Shown here: one piece after another, positions 53,736 to 61,790 of the stretch
How the letters are laid out: each line of letters begins with the position of its first letter
How positions within the stretch are numbered: position 1 is the stretch's first letter
Assembly (NCBI RefSeq): GCF_001277255.1
Contig: NZ_CP012264.1
Span: forward strand, 2,976,001 to 3,040,000
DNA from: Cronobacter condimenti 1330
Lineage (GTDB): Bacteria; Pseudomonadota; Gammaproteobacteria; Enterobacterales; Enterobacteriaceae
Length of the DNA: 64,000 nucleotides
Reading direction: 5' to 3'
The notes under the pieces: model-generated
The model's input: the letters and a program-made list of their open reading frames with translations, nothing else
The model's database searches: none
Told to the model about the DNA's origin: nothing
Made by a program: the position numbers and the translations under genes

Positions 53736-55647
53736 AACCTGGGTTTCTGAAAGGTGAATATGCGACATCGGTTTTCACCGACATAAACGGATCGCCGGAT
53801 TTCGGGTCGATAACCCGCATTCCTGGCGGAGCATTTTCAAACGTGACGGTTAACTCGCTTTGTGAGCGTCCACCGACGGGGCGCGAAAGGCCAACGTTGG
53901 GCGAGTAGCGGCCATCAGGGATCGGCGGGGTATAGTCCTGCCCGGTGATACTCGCCCATATCTCTTTCGCACGCTCACCGAAGCCGTAATATCCGCGCTC
54001 CCGCTCCTTAGCCTGCATCTTATGCACGGCAAACGCCCCGGAGCTTTCACCCGCTGCCTTAGCGTCAGTTTCAAGCTCTTTGAGCGCCTGAAGCATGGAG
54101 ACCGCTATGCCGATAGTGACAGTCATCGCGCCCATTTTGCCAATCTTGCCGAGGGTGCCGGAGAGCGCCCCGGCCAGCGCGACAGCCTCGCGAAGCGAGC
54201 CGAGGGTTTTGATCGCGAAAGAGCCCGCCATTACCGCCCCCACTCCCTCGATCACGTTTTCCCATCCGCCGAGCTCCTGCGCCACGTTGTCGACTTCCTG
54301 CCACACTTTTTTTATGACCGGCCCGACCTCGTCCCAATGTTCAATAATCTCATATGCGCCCAGGACAAGAGCCCCGATCAGCAATTTTGCAGGCGACATT
54401 TTCATCGCAAAATTCATGATCTTGACCGCCTGGGAGATAGCGCCAATCGACGCGGAAACGCCCAGCAAAGCCACGCCAAATTTTGCCGCGGCGCGAACGG
54501 CTTCGGGGTTATCTTTTATGAATTGAGAGAAGGTTTTAAGTAGCGGCATAAACTCTTTTGCCGCGTCGCGTATGACTGGAAGAAATTCGCGCCCTATCTC
54601 TACGGTAATTTGTGTGACCTGGTTTTTCATTCGCGCCAGATCAGCCGCTGCCGTATCCGACGCGATGGCATATTCATTAGCAGCCGCACCGCTATAGAGC
54701 TGCGCGTCCGAAACTTTATTAAAGTTAGCTTTTAAGGTGTCCAGGTTAGTGAGAAGTGGGACGATTGCCTCCGCTGACTCCTTACCAAACAAGATCTCCA
54801 TAATCCTGTTTTGCTTATAGGGAGCCATCTTCCTGACGCCCTCCAAAACCTTAAGCATTGTCCCGCGTGAGTCCTGGATCATGCTCTTGGCAAGCGTGGC
54901 GGGCGTAAAGCCGAGCGCTTTCGCTACTTTCTTCTGATCCCCCGTAGAAACGCCCGTAAGACCGGAAATAAAGTTTTTAATGCCTGTTTTGGCGACGTCG
55001 CCATTAATACCCACGCCGATAATTGTCGATGCCAGCGCGGCAACATCGCCAGAGGCAACATGCGCAGATTGCGAGATCCCGCCGAGCTCAGTCACGACCT
55101 TAGCAATAGAGGCCGCATTCGCGGGGCCGGTATTGCCTAAGTAGTTCACCTTGTCGGCCAGCTCGACGACTTCTTTTTGGGTCAGCCCAAACGCGGTACG
55201 CCAGACCGCAAGCGTCCTCCCCGCCTCCTGACCAGACAGATCCCACGCCACGCCAATTTTTGCGGCATCCTCGGCAAACTGTGACAGCTCAGAGCGCTTT
55301 ATTCCTGACTGCCCCGCCTGCGCGACGATGTCCGCAATTTCCGTTGCCGCTAGCGGGATTTTTGCCGACAGGTTGAGAATATCATCCTGCATCTGGCGGA
55401 ACGCTTCCGGCGATTCGAGCCCGTCGACGACTTTCCGCACATCTGCCATCGACTTTTCAAAATCAACCGCCTGCATTGTTGCGCCAGCCAGTGCGCCGAG
55501 AATCGCCGTTCCCGTCGCGCCCGCGCCAACAGCCAGCCCCGAGAGTTCTTTCTGGAATCCTTTTAGCTGGCGTTGCATCCCCTTTAGCGGAGCGGAAAGG
55601 CGATCTACGGCGGTGATAATCGCTTTCAGCTCGAATGAGTCAGCCAT
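53734..55647 (-). CDS. Tail tape measure protein (TP901 family)
   Basis: A 637-residue tape measure with an N-terminal coiled region (LKAIITAVDRLSAPLKGMQR), the TP901 core domain (about residues 70-270; AQAGQSGIKRSELSQFAEDA) and central hydrophobic helices (about 380-500) typical of proteins that enter the membrane during DNA ejection. Its start overlaps the frameshifted end of the tail-assembly chaperone by eight bases, in the usual chaperone-tape-measure order. Confidence 0.94.
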   Translation of the reverse strand: MADSFELKAIITAVDRLSAPLKGMQRQLKGFQKELSGLAVGAGATGTAILGALAGATMQAVDFEKSMADVRKVVDGLESPEAFRQMQDDILNLSAKIPLAATEIADIVAQAGQSGIKRSELSQFAEDAAKIGVAWDLSGQEAGRTLAVWRTAFGLTQKEVVELADKVNYLGNTGPANAASIAKVVTELGGISQSAHVASGDVAALASTIIGVGINGDVAKTGIKNFISGLTGVSTGDQKKVAKALGFTPATLAKSMIQDSRGTMLKVLEGVRKMAPYKQNRIMEILFGKESAEAIVPLLTNLDTLKANFNKVSDAQLYSGAAANEYAIASDTAAADLARMKNQVTQITVEIGREFLPVIRDAAKEFMPLLKTFSQFIKDNPEAVRAAAKFGVALLGVSASIGAISQAVKIMNFAMKMSPAKLLIGALVLGAYEIIEHWDEVGPVIKKVWQEVDNVAQELGGWENVIEGVGAVMAGSFAIKTLGSLREAVALAGALSGTLGKIGKMGAMTVTIGIAVSMLQALKELETDAKAAGESSGAFAVHKMQAKERERGYYGFGERAKEIWASITGQDYTPPIPDGRYSPNVGLSRPVGGRSQSELTVTFENAPPGMRVIDPKSGDPFMSVKTDVAYSPFRNPG

Positions 55648-55801
55648 TGCCTTTTAACTCCTCATTAATGCGAACGGCTTCGGCCTCCATCTCGGCGAAA
55701 TCCGAGATGGAGGCGCGTTTCAGCTCTAAAGGATTTACTCGCCAGAAGTGGGCGACGTTGTAGAGACGCCTACGGAGTCCGCTTCCGTTCCCGAGGACGT
55801 A
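55640..55801 (-). CDS. Tail-assembly chaperone -1 frame extension
   Basis: No stop interrupts the -1 frame from the T7 run at 55807-55801 to TGA 55642-55640. It encodes 53 residues including VAHFWRVNPLELKRASISDF, a sequence that looks like a genuine tail-assembly domain and has no start codon of its own near the beginning. The expected fusion has 87 residues of the upstream protein plus 53, about 140 in total. Confidence 0.8.
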   Translation of the reverse strand, partial: YVLGNGSGLRRRLYNVAHFWRVNPLELKRASISDFAEMEAEAVRINEELKGNG

Positions 55802-56061
55802 AAAAAACCCATGATATGCATGGAGATCATGAACACATCACGGAGCGCCAGTTTTTCAGCGGAACTTCGGGGAATCCCCGCCAGCGCGGGGATGTATTTC
55901 AGGGCGACGGCGCTGTCGATTTTCATTCCGCCATCACCGGCAACGGTGAACGGGAAACCGAGGGACTCGACCTCATCGAAGCGCGGCGGGCGTAGTTCCA
56001 GTACATGAAGTTTTTCGCCGTGCGCCATGACTGGCTGTGAAAGTGTAATTTCTTTAATCAC
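55735..56061 (-). CDS. Tail assembly chaperone (Mu gp41-like)
   Basis: A 108-residue protein (IKEITLSQPVMAHGEKLHVL, FDEVESLGFPFTV) of the phage tail assembly protein family found between tube and tape measure genes. At codons 86-87 the sequence G-GGT-TTT-TTT-ACG provides a T TTT TTT slippery heptamer; a -1 slip replaces the last 21 residues by a 53-residue extension. Its start overlaps the tube stop (ATGA). Confidence 0.9.
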   Translation of the reverse strand: MIKEITLSQPVMAHGEKLHVLELRPPRFDEVESLGFPFTVAGDGGMKIDSAVALKYIPALAGIPRSSAEKLALRDVFMISMHIMGFFTSSGTEADSVGVSTTSPTSGE

Positions 56062-56414
56062 TGGTAAAAGCCCTCCTGACCGTGAAACTCAATGTCGACC
56101 GTGCCGTCCTCGGGGTTATGGTTCATTTCGCCATTAACCCACGCGTTAGAAAGGACGTACACGTCCCCGTTTGCGAGTTCGCTCGTTACCGTCATATTTT
56201 CCGAGCTGATAAGCTTGTCGCGCGGGAACCCCTTCGGAACTTTCGCGGTGAGTTTGGTATAGGGCGCGCGGTGCGTTTCCTTGTAGTCGACTGAGCCATC
56301 AAGAGCGATCACGTCCTCTTTAAGACGCGTGTTCATGGGAACCTCCACGCCGCCGGTTGCGGAGAGCTGGAGCCCGTCAACTTTGATGTAACAGGTGCCT
56401 GCAATCTTACCCAT
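56058..56414 (-). CDS. Tail tube protein (Mu gpM-like)
   Basis: A 118-residue protein, the same length as Mu gpM, which polymerises into the inner tube of the contractile tail (MGKIAGTCYIKVDGLQLSA). ATG 56414 overlaps the sheath stop by eight bases with GAGG 9 bases upstream; an upstream in-frame start gives five further residues without support. Confidence 0.92.
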   Translation of the reverse strand: MGKIAGTCYIKVDGLQLSATGGVEVPMNTRLKEDVIALDGSVDYKETHRAPYTKLTAKVPKGFPRDKLISSENMTVTSELANGDVYVLSNAWVNGEMNHNPEDGTVDIEFHGQEGFYQ

Positions 56415-58248
56415 TTGCCATTTCCTCATTCGAATACTGGAGGCGGAACTGATTTTTAAGCGCGAACACGCGGAGTTGATTCACATAATCAGCCGGGAAC
56501 AGAACGTCGACGCGGTTCGGGTCGTCAGCGTTACGCTCAACAATCAGGTATTTTTTGAACACTTCGAAATTCTCGACGATACCGGCGAGCTCCATTTCGC
56601 GATAAGCGGCGCACATTTCACCGCGTAACACGGACGGAGTAACAATCGCCTGACCAGGCCCGAAGCGAGTCCCGTCATTCGCGAGCTTGTGTCGCGGATA
56701 TTTGGTCGTGATGATCGATTTCAGCTTGCGCAGAACATAGGCGGAGGTGTGGAGCGTTTCGCTGTCGAGATAGCTGTTATCCGCCACGCCGAATTTGTTC
56801 TTCTGATAGGTCGTGATATCGCGTTCAATAAGAAGCGTCCCGCTGTTTACGGTCGAGCTGGCGATCCCGTGAGTCAGCAGGGACTGGCGCTCGGTCATGG
56901 AGAAACGTTCACCCACCGGAGCCGGTAACGCGCCGGTGATTTCACCGGTCTGTGTCGGTCGGGCCGGGTCATTGCGGATAAACACTGCCTGACGTCCCAG
57001 GCGGGACGCGAGAAGCTCCTCCGGCGCGGTCTGCGTTTTTGGCTCGTAACCCGCAATGGTGAGGTGCGGGTCGTTAAGCGCTTCCCCGAACGCGGCGAGA
57101 TCCGTCAGGGTGCCAATTTTGGCGGTGTACACATGCCCGTAGAGCTGACGTGACCAGCTCCAGCGGCCCGAGGTATCGTTCATCTCCTCGCCCATCTGCT
57201 TTAACGTCGCGGCGTCGTTATACGGCAGGCCGATAAAATCGAACGGCTCATCGCCCATCGCGGCGATCACGTTATCGAGACTGATTACCCCCGCGCCGCC
57301 CTGCATGGCGGACAGGGAAACGGTCAGACCGTCCGGGATTTCTTCGCCGCTAATCGCGCCGTAATAGTTCAGCATCAGCGGGATCTGATTGCCCGCCTCG
57401 CCGCTGTATTTTGCGGTCAGCGTGACTTTTGCCCCGATAACCTGAGCGGCAGCGCGGGCGGAGGTCGCTTTTTTGAGGCTTCGTTTGGCTGATCGCACTT
57501 CGCCTTGTTCGACAGTAACCGCGCATACGCCAGAAAGCCCGGAACCGTCGGTCGTTGTCGCGGTAACGTTGGCGGCACCTTCAGCAATACCGGTAACGGT
57601 GCCGTTATCGTCAACCGTGGCGATCGCGGTGTCGTCAGATTCCCAGGAGAGGGTTTTATTGGTGGCGTTGTCCGGGAGAATGGTCACGTCGACGCCTGCG
57701 CTTTCGCCGGTTTTAACGGTCAGCGTCGGGGCGACCGTCAGCCCGGTGATTTTTACGTCACTGGTAATAGCGGTCGCGGACGCCAGAACAGGCAGATCGG
57801 GGTCGGCATTAATGGCATCGGCCAGAGATTGTGCCGCGTCCAGCGCTGTATCGCCGGACGTTACCGCGCCCGCGATCCGTTTGGCACCGATATACAGCGA
57901 GACCGCGCCCGACACGTTAGCGCTGCCGGAGAACGTTACCTCACCAACCGCCGGAGCCCCTTCCGGGTCAGAAACGGCGATAACATACAGCTCGCCAAAC
58001 GGATCGGTTTTGCGATAGGCGTCCACCATGCGCGCCAGCGGTGATCCCTGCCCGCATAACTTGCGTGCCTGATCGGCGGTCGGCATCAGAACCAGCTTAT
58101 TACGCTCGATGGTTGCATCTTCCAGCGCCTGACCAATCAGGAGCGCGGGCGCGGAGGTCTGCGCGGTGTTGGCCTTGCTGTTATCCATTTCCGCATAAAA
58201 CAGCGGAACGCGGATATTTGAAGGGATGGAATCAAAACTAACAGACAC
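56407..58248 (-). CDS. Contractile tail sheath protein (Mu gpL-like) with inserted Ig-like domain
   Basis: A 613-residue sheath. The N-terminus FDSIPSNIRVPLFYAEMDNS and the C-terminal half match Mu gpL. An Ig-like BIG2 domain (about residues 164-247; LPDNATNKTLSWESDD, GTVTGIAEGAANVTATTTDG) interrupts the sheath domain between ADPDLPVLASATA and GAKVTLTAKYSGEAGN, which accounts for most of the ~118-residue excess over Mu gpL (495). The start is GTG 58248 directly after the DUF2635 stop, with AAGGG 7 bases upstream. The domain should decorate the tail surface. Confidence 0.93.
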   Translation of the reverse strand: MSVSFDSIPSNIRVPLFYAEMDNSKANTAQTSAPALLIGQALEDATIERNKLVLMPTADQARKLCGQGSPLARMVDAYRKTDPFGELYVIAVSDPEGAPAVGEVTFSGSANVSGAVSLYIGAKRIAGAVTSGDTALDAAQSLADAINADPDLPVLASATAITSDVKITGLTVAPTLTVKTGESAGVDVTILPDNATNKTLSWESDDTAIATVDDNGTVTGIAEGAANVTATTTDGSGLSGVCAVTVEQGEVRSAKRSLKKATSARAAAQVIGAKVTLTAKYSGEAGNQIPLMLNYYGAISGEEIPDGLTVSLSAMQGGAGVISLDNVIAAMGDEPFDFIGLPYNDAATLKQMGEEMNDTSGRWSWSRQLYGHVYTAKIGTLTDLAAFGEALNDPHLTIAGYEPKTQTAPEELLASRLGRQAVFIRNDPARPTQTGEITGALPAPVGERFSMTERQSLLTHGIASSTVNSGTLLIERDITTYQKNKFGVADNSYLDSETLHTSAYVLRKLKSIITTKYPRHKLANDGTRFGPGQAIVTPSVLRGEMCAAYREMELAGIVENFEVFKKYLIVERNADDPNRVDVLFPADYVNQLRVFALKNQFRLQYSNEEMANG

Positions 58249-58404
58249 TTAATCGCCCTTTTTTTGAGAGGTTTCTTTTACATCGCCGTCCATGAGACGG
58301 CGGAGCCAGTAGGAGTTTTTTTCGACATTTCTCCCCTTTTCGGGCAAAAAGTCGCCCCGGCGCGGATCGGGAACTTTCCGCCCGTTAACTGGAATGACAA
58401 ACAT
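58249..58404 (-). CDS. DUF2635 protein (Mu gp38-like)
   Basis: A 51-residue protein beginning MFVIPVNGRKVPDPRRGDFL and containing SYWLRRLMDGDV, the DUF2635 signature. Such proteins lie directly before the sheath gene in Mu-like tails; their function is not established. It is five bases after the terminator-protein gene. Confidence 0.85.
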   Translation of the reverse strand: MFVIPVNGRKVPDPRRGDFLPEKGRNVEKNSYWLRRLMDGDVKETSQKKGD

Positions 58405-58409
58405 GGGGT

Positions 58410-58970
58410 TTACTCCGTGAAGTGGATTTCGTCGTGATGCTCGATGTCGCCGTCCGGCCCGTTGTCGGGGTCGATAAAGTCCATATCGACAGCCACCGTT
58501 TCGAGCGGGACAAGCTCGTCCAGATCGCGGTGATGGCGCGTGTCTATGTCGGTTATTTCCCGTTCAGCAGTAAAATCGAACTGGTAATAAAGCGCGGCGC
58601 GGTTCATTTCGACCACCTGCCCGCCGTCATACTCAATCGGATGTGTGTTTTCGTCCGGCTCCCAGCCCAGCAGGGCGAGGAATATTTCGCGGCGGATAGT
58701 ATCGACGGCATCAAAAGCGGCGGTTTGCCCGCGCAAGTCACGCCGGTTGTCGAGCACGACAACCACGGCGAAAGCCTCATTCACAACCTGGTAGTAGTCG
58801 GTTTGAGACTCCTGGCGGGAGACGGTATCGCCGGTCGGAATGACGTAAGCGGCGGGAAGCATCATCTTTGCGTTAGGCTCCAGCGCCTGAAACTCAGCCG
58901 CGCCCGCGACTCGCGATTTAAAAGACGGAGCTCGCTCTCTCAACGCCTCGATAATCAACGATAATTTCAT
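58410..58970 (-). CDS. Phage tail terminator-like protein (gp37 position)
   Basis: A 186-residue protein (ALRERAPSFKSRVAGAAEFQ, QTAAFDAVDTIRREIFLALLGW) at the Mu gp37 position between head completion and sheath genes. By position and fold-type pattern it should cap the tail tube and sheath. The C-terminal 35 residues are very acidic. Confidence 0.75.
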   Translation of the reverse strand: MKLSLIIEALRERAPSFKSRVAGAAEFQALEPNAKMMLPAAYVIPTGDTVSRQESQTDYYQVVNEAFAVVVVLDNRRDLRGQTAAFDAVDTIRREIFLALLGWEPDENTHPIEYDGGQVVEMNRAALYYQFDFTAEREITDIDTRHHRDLDELVPLETVAVDMDFIDPDNGPDGDIEHHDEIHFTE

Positions 58971-59485
58971 GCCCTTACCCTCCTGACTTTCGGCGGTCGC
59001 AAGGCTTTTCGTAACGCGCGTTGCAGTGTGTAGCGCGTCCAGGCTTTGCGACGCGCTAACACTTCGGTCATGTAGTTATTACGTGGGGCAACTTTCCACC
59101 CGGAGCCGCCGGATTTGCCTTTATGGTGCGAGCGTTGCCGCTTCGCGCCACGGCGAACGCCGTAGAACAGGAAAGCCGGGTAAAAGTCGCCCTCAATACG
59201 GCGGTTTCCCTCGCCCCGTTTCTGGTTCGGTGCGATTCGTACCATCATCCCGGAACGGTTTTTCGAGGCGCGCGGAACGTAATAACCGATTGAGCGCGCC
59301 AGCCTGCCGGTTTTGTATCCGGGGTTTTCGCCGGGTTTCGACGTCCCCCGTTTCATTACCAGCCGACGGGCGTCCCGCATGTGAACCTGACCGATTTTGA
59401 CGAACGCGCGGCGCATGACGGGGCGTTTAAACTCCATCTGCTCCGGGACGTCATAATCGATGTGAAAGAGAGGAGAATCAGCCAT
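58967..59485 (-). CDS. HK97 gp10-like head-tail/tail completion protein
   Basis: A 172-residue, strongly basic protein with the HK97 gp10-like pattern (KTGRLARSIGYYVPRASKNR, FYPAFLFYGVRRGAKRQR). ATG 59485 (MADSPLFHIDYDVPEQ) overlaps the upstream stop by eight bases; the open frame extends 36 codons further only as overlap. Confidence 0.8.
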   Translation of the reverse strand: MADSPLFHIDYDVPEQMEFKRPVMRRAFVKIGQVHMRDARRLVMKRGTSKPGENPGYKTGRLARSIGYYVPRASKNRSGMMVRIAPNQKRGEGNRRIEGDFYPAFLFYGVRRGAKRQRSHHKGKSGGSGWKVAPRNNYMTEVLARRKAWTRYTLQRALRKALRPPKVRRVRA

Positions 59486-59873
59486 ACACCGCCCCACAGT
59501 AGTGATCCGCGTCGCCGAGGCTCTCGCACTCCAGGAGCAGGAACCGGTGCTCGGAATTGAGATCCCGGATTCTGCGGACGCGCAAAACCTCACCTCCGGG
59601 CAACACGATTTGCCACTCGTTCGACATGCCCGACCGGTAGCGAATCGTGATGAGGTGCGTCACGGCCTCGCCGGTCTGAACAGAGGACTGATAAGTCGTC
59701 GCGCCGGTTTGCTGGACTCTCGCCCACACCCGGAAGGTGTCGAGCTCCTCGCTTTCCGTGCCGAAATCAGCCGCCGGTGAATCAACGCGCTTTCTGAACT
59801 GAACGCGTCGGTTAAGTTCTCCGGGGTCGGGAAACGAATAGCGCGTCGCTGTCTGTGACGGGCTTCTTTTCAT
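59478..59873 (-). CDS. Phage head closure protein
   Basis: A 131-residue protein of the SPP1 gp16-like/head-tail joining family: GELNRRVQFRKRVDSPAADFG at the N-terminus, VWARVQQTGA, and ITIRYRSGMSNEWQIVLPGG (about residues 73-92). ATG 59873 forms an ATGA overlap with the connector gene. Confidence 0.85.
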   Translation of the reverse strand: MKRSPSQTATRYSFPDPGELNRRVQFRKRVDSPAADFGTESEELDTFRVWARVQQTGATTYQSSVQTGEAVTHLITIRYRSGMSNEWQIVLPGGEVLRVRRIRDLNSEHRFLLLECESLGDADHYCGAVYG

Positions 59874-60187
59874 AGCGGGATAAACCTGTATGCATCGACA
59901 AGCCATTTAAACGACTGCGGCATCTCTGTCATTTCCACGTCAGACGTTGATGATCGGTTTTCATAAAAATGACTACAGAGCATCAGCATTGCCTGGCGGA
60001 TATCGTCAGATACGACGAGTCCGTCCTCGTCAGTGTCGGGGACTTCCGTCGCGTATAACCTGCGGTTGAGGTAATTCGAGGTGCGGGCCTCAGCGGCCCC
60101 GCCGAGGAGGGTTAAAAGCGCGTCCTCCTCGGTGAAATCCTCCTCAATACGCAACTGCGTTTTAATTTCTGAAAGGGAAAGAATCAC
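59870..60187 (-). CDS. Head-tail connector protein (HK97 gp6-like)
   Basis: A 105-residue helical protein with the gp6-like pattern (SLSEIKTQLRIEEDFTEEDALLT, IRQAMLMLCSHFYENR). It forms the ring attached to the portal. It is the first gene after the terminator-like hairpin that follows the Ig-like cassette. Confidence 0.88.
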   Translation of the reverse strand: MILSLSEIKTQLRIEEDFTEEDALLTLLGGAAEARTSNYLNRRLYATEVPDTDEDGLVVSDDIRQAMLMLCSHFYENRSSTSDVEMTEMPQSFKWLVDAYRFIPL

Positions 60188-60201
60188 GGCTCGGCCTCAA
60201 T

Positions 60202-60223
60202 AAAAAACGCCCCGGAGGGCGTT
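60202..60223 (-). terminator. Hairpin after the capsid Ig-like cassette
   Basis: AACGCCCTCCGGGGCGTT on the minus strand (60223-60206) followed by TTTTTATT, overlapping the stop codon of the Ig-like frame. Confidence 0.75.
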
Positions 60224-60497
60224 ATTTAGATTTAGTTCGCTTTTCCGCTGTGACAGTGACGGCGCAGGAAGCAGAAACGCCGGAGCCGTCCGCCGCTGTC
60301 GCGGTAACGTCCACCGGGCCGCCCTCAGCGACGCCAGTAACAACGCCCGAGGCGTCAACGGTTGCAATGGCTTCGTCTCCTGACGTCCAGTTAAGCGCCT
60401 TGTTTGTGGCGTTTGCAGGGGTGACACTTGCTTTAATTGGCGAGGCTGTGCCGACCGCGACAGAAAGCACGGTCGGGTCAAGCGTCACCCCTGTTAC
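60222..60497 (-). CDS. Ig-like (BIG2) domain in the -1 frame after the major capsid gene
   Basis: An open frame encoding about 91 residues (VTGVTLDPTVLSVAVG, TPANATNKALNWTS, ATVDASGVVTGVAEGG), a complete BIG2-type Ig domain with a Lys-rich end. The frame is -1 relative to the capsid gene and overlaps its end. The only local start is GTG 60488, with no well-spaced ribosome site, so it is probably expressed as a frameshift extension of a minority of capsid subunits (about 501 residues). It is clearly similar to the Ig-like insert in the sheath. Confidence 0.75.
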   Translation of the reverse strand, partial: VTGVTLDPTVLSVAVGTASPIKASVTPANATNKALNWTSGDEAIATVDASGVVTGVAEGGPVDVTATAADGSGVSASCAVTVTAEKRTKSK

Positions 60498-61726
60498 TTT
60501 GCCTCGGCTTTACCGACCAGCGCTTTAACCGCTGCGGCATCTTCGAGGGCGCAGTCGAAGCGATGGAAGGCCAGGAAGCCTACCTGATCATATTCCGCGT
60601 AACGCTCAGTGAGTCGCATCAGGGTCATGTACGCCACACGGCGTAAGATGAAGCGGTCAAAGTCACCGCAATACACGCACTGTTTACCCGCGCCAATATC
60701 GGCAATCGCCTGATCAATAACGTAAGGCACGTTGAGCACGGTCGCCGGTGCCATACCAACCACATCCGGGAGCCAGAGCGGACGGCCCTGCGCATCTTTC
60801 ATAGAGGAGATTTTCAGCAGGGTATTGTCGTTAAATGCAAAGCGGAATTTCGGCGAATTGCGATAGGCCGGATCGACGCTGTGTTTCAGCGCGAGCAACT
60901 CCTCCCAAGTAAACGCGTCAGCGGCTGCGGCGGATGTGGTTTTCGTCACCCACTTAGCCAGGCCTTTAACGTTTTTACCGGTGCCGTCACCGTTAACGAT
61001 TTGCGCTGCTTCGCCACGGCCCAGGCGCTGCGCGATACGTGCGGCCAGATAGCCGTTCATGTCGATGCCGCTATCCAATAACAGCTCGTTAGAAACGCGG
61101 ATAATTTTCGACGTCATTTTTTTGGCACCGATAGTGATCGGCTCGAAAGTGACATCGCCTTCGCTCGCTTCCTCGTTCTCTCCGAGCATCACGCCCATAT
61201 CAGCGGTGCCGTCACTGTAAGTCCAGTCGATATCCTGACCGTTCGAGGTGCTCAGAATCTGGCAAACACCCGCGATCCCGCCGTAGGCTTTCATTGCCTC
61301 AACGACACGGTTTCGGAACTGTTTCGGCACAGTGAAACCGCCTTTAGAACCGCCGCCCTCGCCGTCGTCGATACCCTGGGCGCGGAACTCTTTTAGAGTG
61401 CGCTTTTCTTCCGTTGACAGCTCCCCTAAGCCGTGGCGGACAAACTTGTCGAAAACAGCGGCGCGACGTTCATCTTCGGAGCCCTCCGGGTTGTTGCGGT
61501 GTTCGGGTTCGTTTTCGGCTGCGAGGATATTATCCATCGCGCGGAGTTCTTCCTCGCGCTTAATCGCCGCGTCGAGCTTGTCGTATTCGTGCTTTGCATT
61601 GTCCCACTGGCTGCGCTGTTCCTCAGTCCAGGACCCGTCGCCGATTTTTTCGTTCAGGGCGCGCATTTCAGCGGCGATAGTGGCGCGTTTTTGCTGCATT
61701 TCGTGCAATTTCATGAGATCTATCAC
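60494..61726 (-). CDS. HK97-family major capsid protein
   Basis: A 410-residue capsid precursor. The N-terminal about 105 residues form a coiled-coil delta/scaffold domain rich in Glu, Lys and Arg (MQQKRATIAAEMRALNEKIG), removed by the protease. The HK97 fold follows (GGFTVPKQFRNRVVEAMKAY, MTSKIIRVSNELLLDSGIDM, VPYVIDQAIADIGAGKQCVY). The end reads GCA-AAG-TAA, an A-AAG shift site next to the stop, leading into the Ig-like frame. Confidence 0.95.
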   Translation of the reverse strand: MIDLMKLHEMQQKRATIAAEMRALNEKIGDGSWTEEQRSQWDNAKHEYDKLDAAIKREEELRAMDNILAAENEPEHRNNPEGSEDERRAAVFDKFVRHGLGELSTEEKRTLKEFRAQGIDDGEGGGSKGGFTVPKQFRNRVVEAMKAYGGIAGVCQILSTSNGQDIDWTYSDGTADMGVMLGENEEASEGDVTFEPITIGAKKMTSKIIRVSNELLLDSGIDMNGYLAARIAQRLGRGEAAQIVNGDGTGKNVKGLAKWVTKTTSAAAADAFTWEELLALKHSVDPAYRNSPKFRFAFNDNTLLKISSMKDAQGRPLWLPDVVGMAPATVLNVPYVIDQAIADIGAGKQCVYCGDFDRFILRRVAYMTLMRLTERYAEYDQVGFLAFHRFDCALEDAAAVKALVGKAEAK

Positions 61727-61741
61727 TCTTTTTTCAGATAT

Positions 61742-61766
61742 AAAAAAACCCCGCCGAAGCGAGGTT
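61742..61766 (-). terminator. Hairpin between protease and capsid genes
   Basis: AACCTCGC-TTCG-GCGGGGTT with one mismatch (minus strand, 61766-61747), then TTTTTA. A partial terminator here would adjust the protease:capsid ratio. Confidence 0.75.
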
Positions 61767-61790
61767 GTTTAATGAATTGTTTATTTAAAA

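Noticed and set aside
60197..60481. Alternative minus-strand frame across the Ig-like region
   Set aside because: The BIG2 domain is encoded in the neighbouring frame; this frame gives only a Thr/Pro/Leu-rich shadow.
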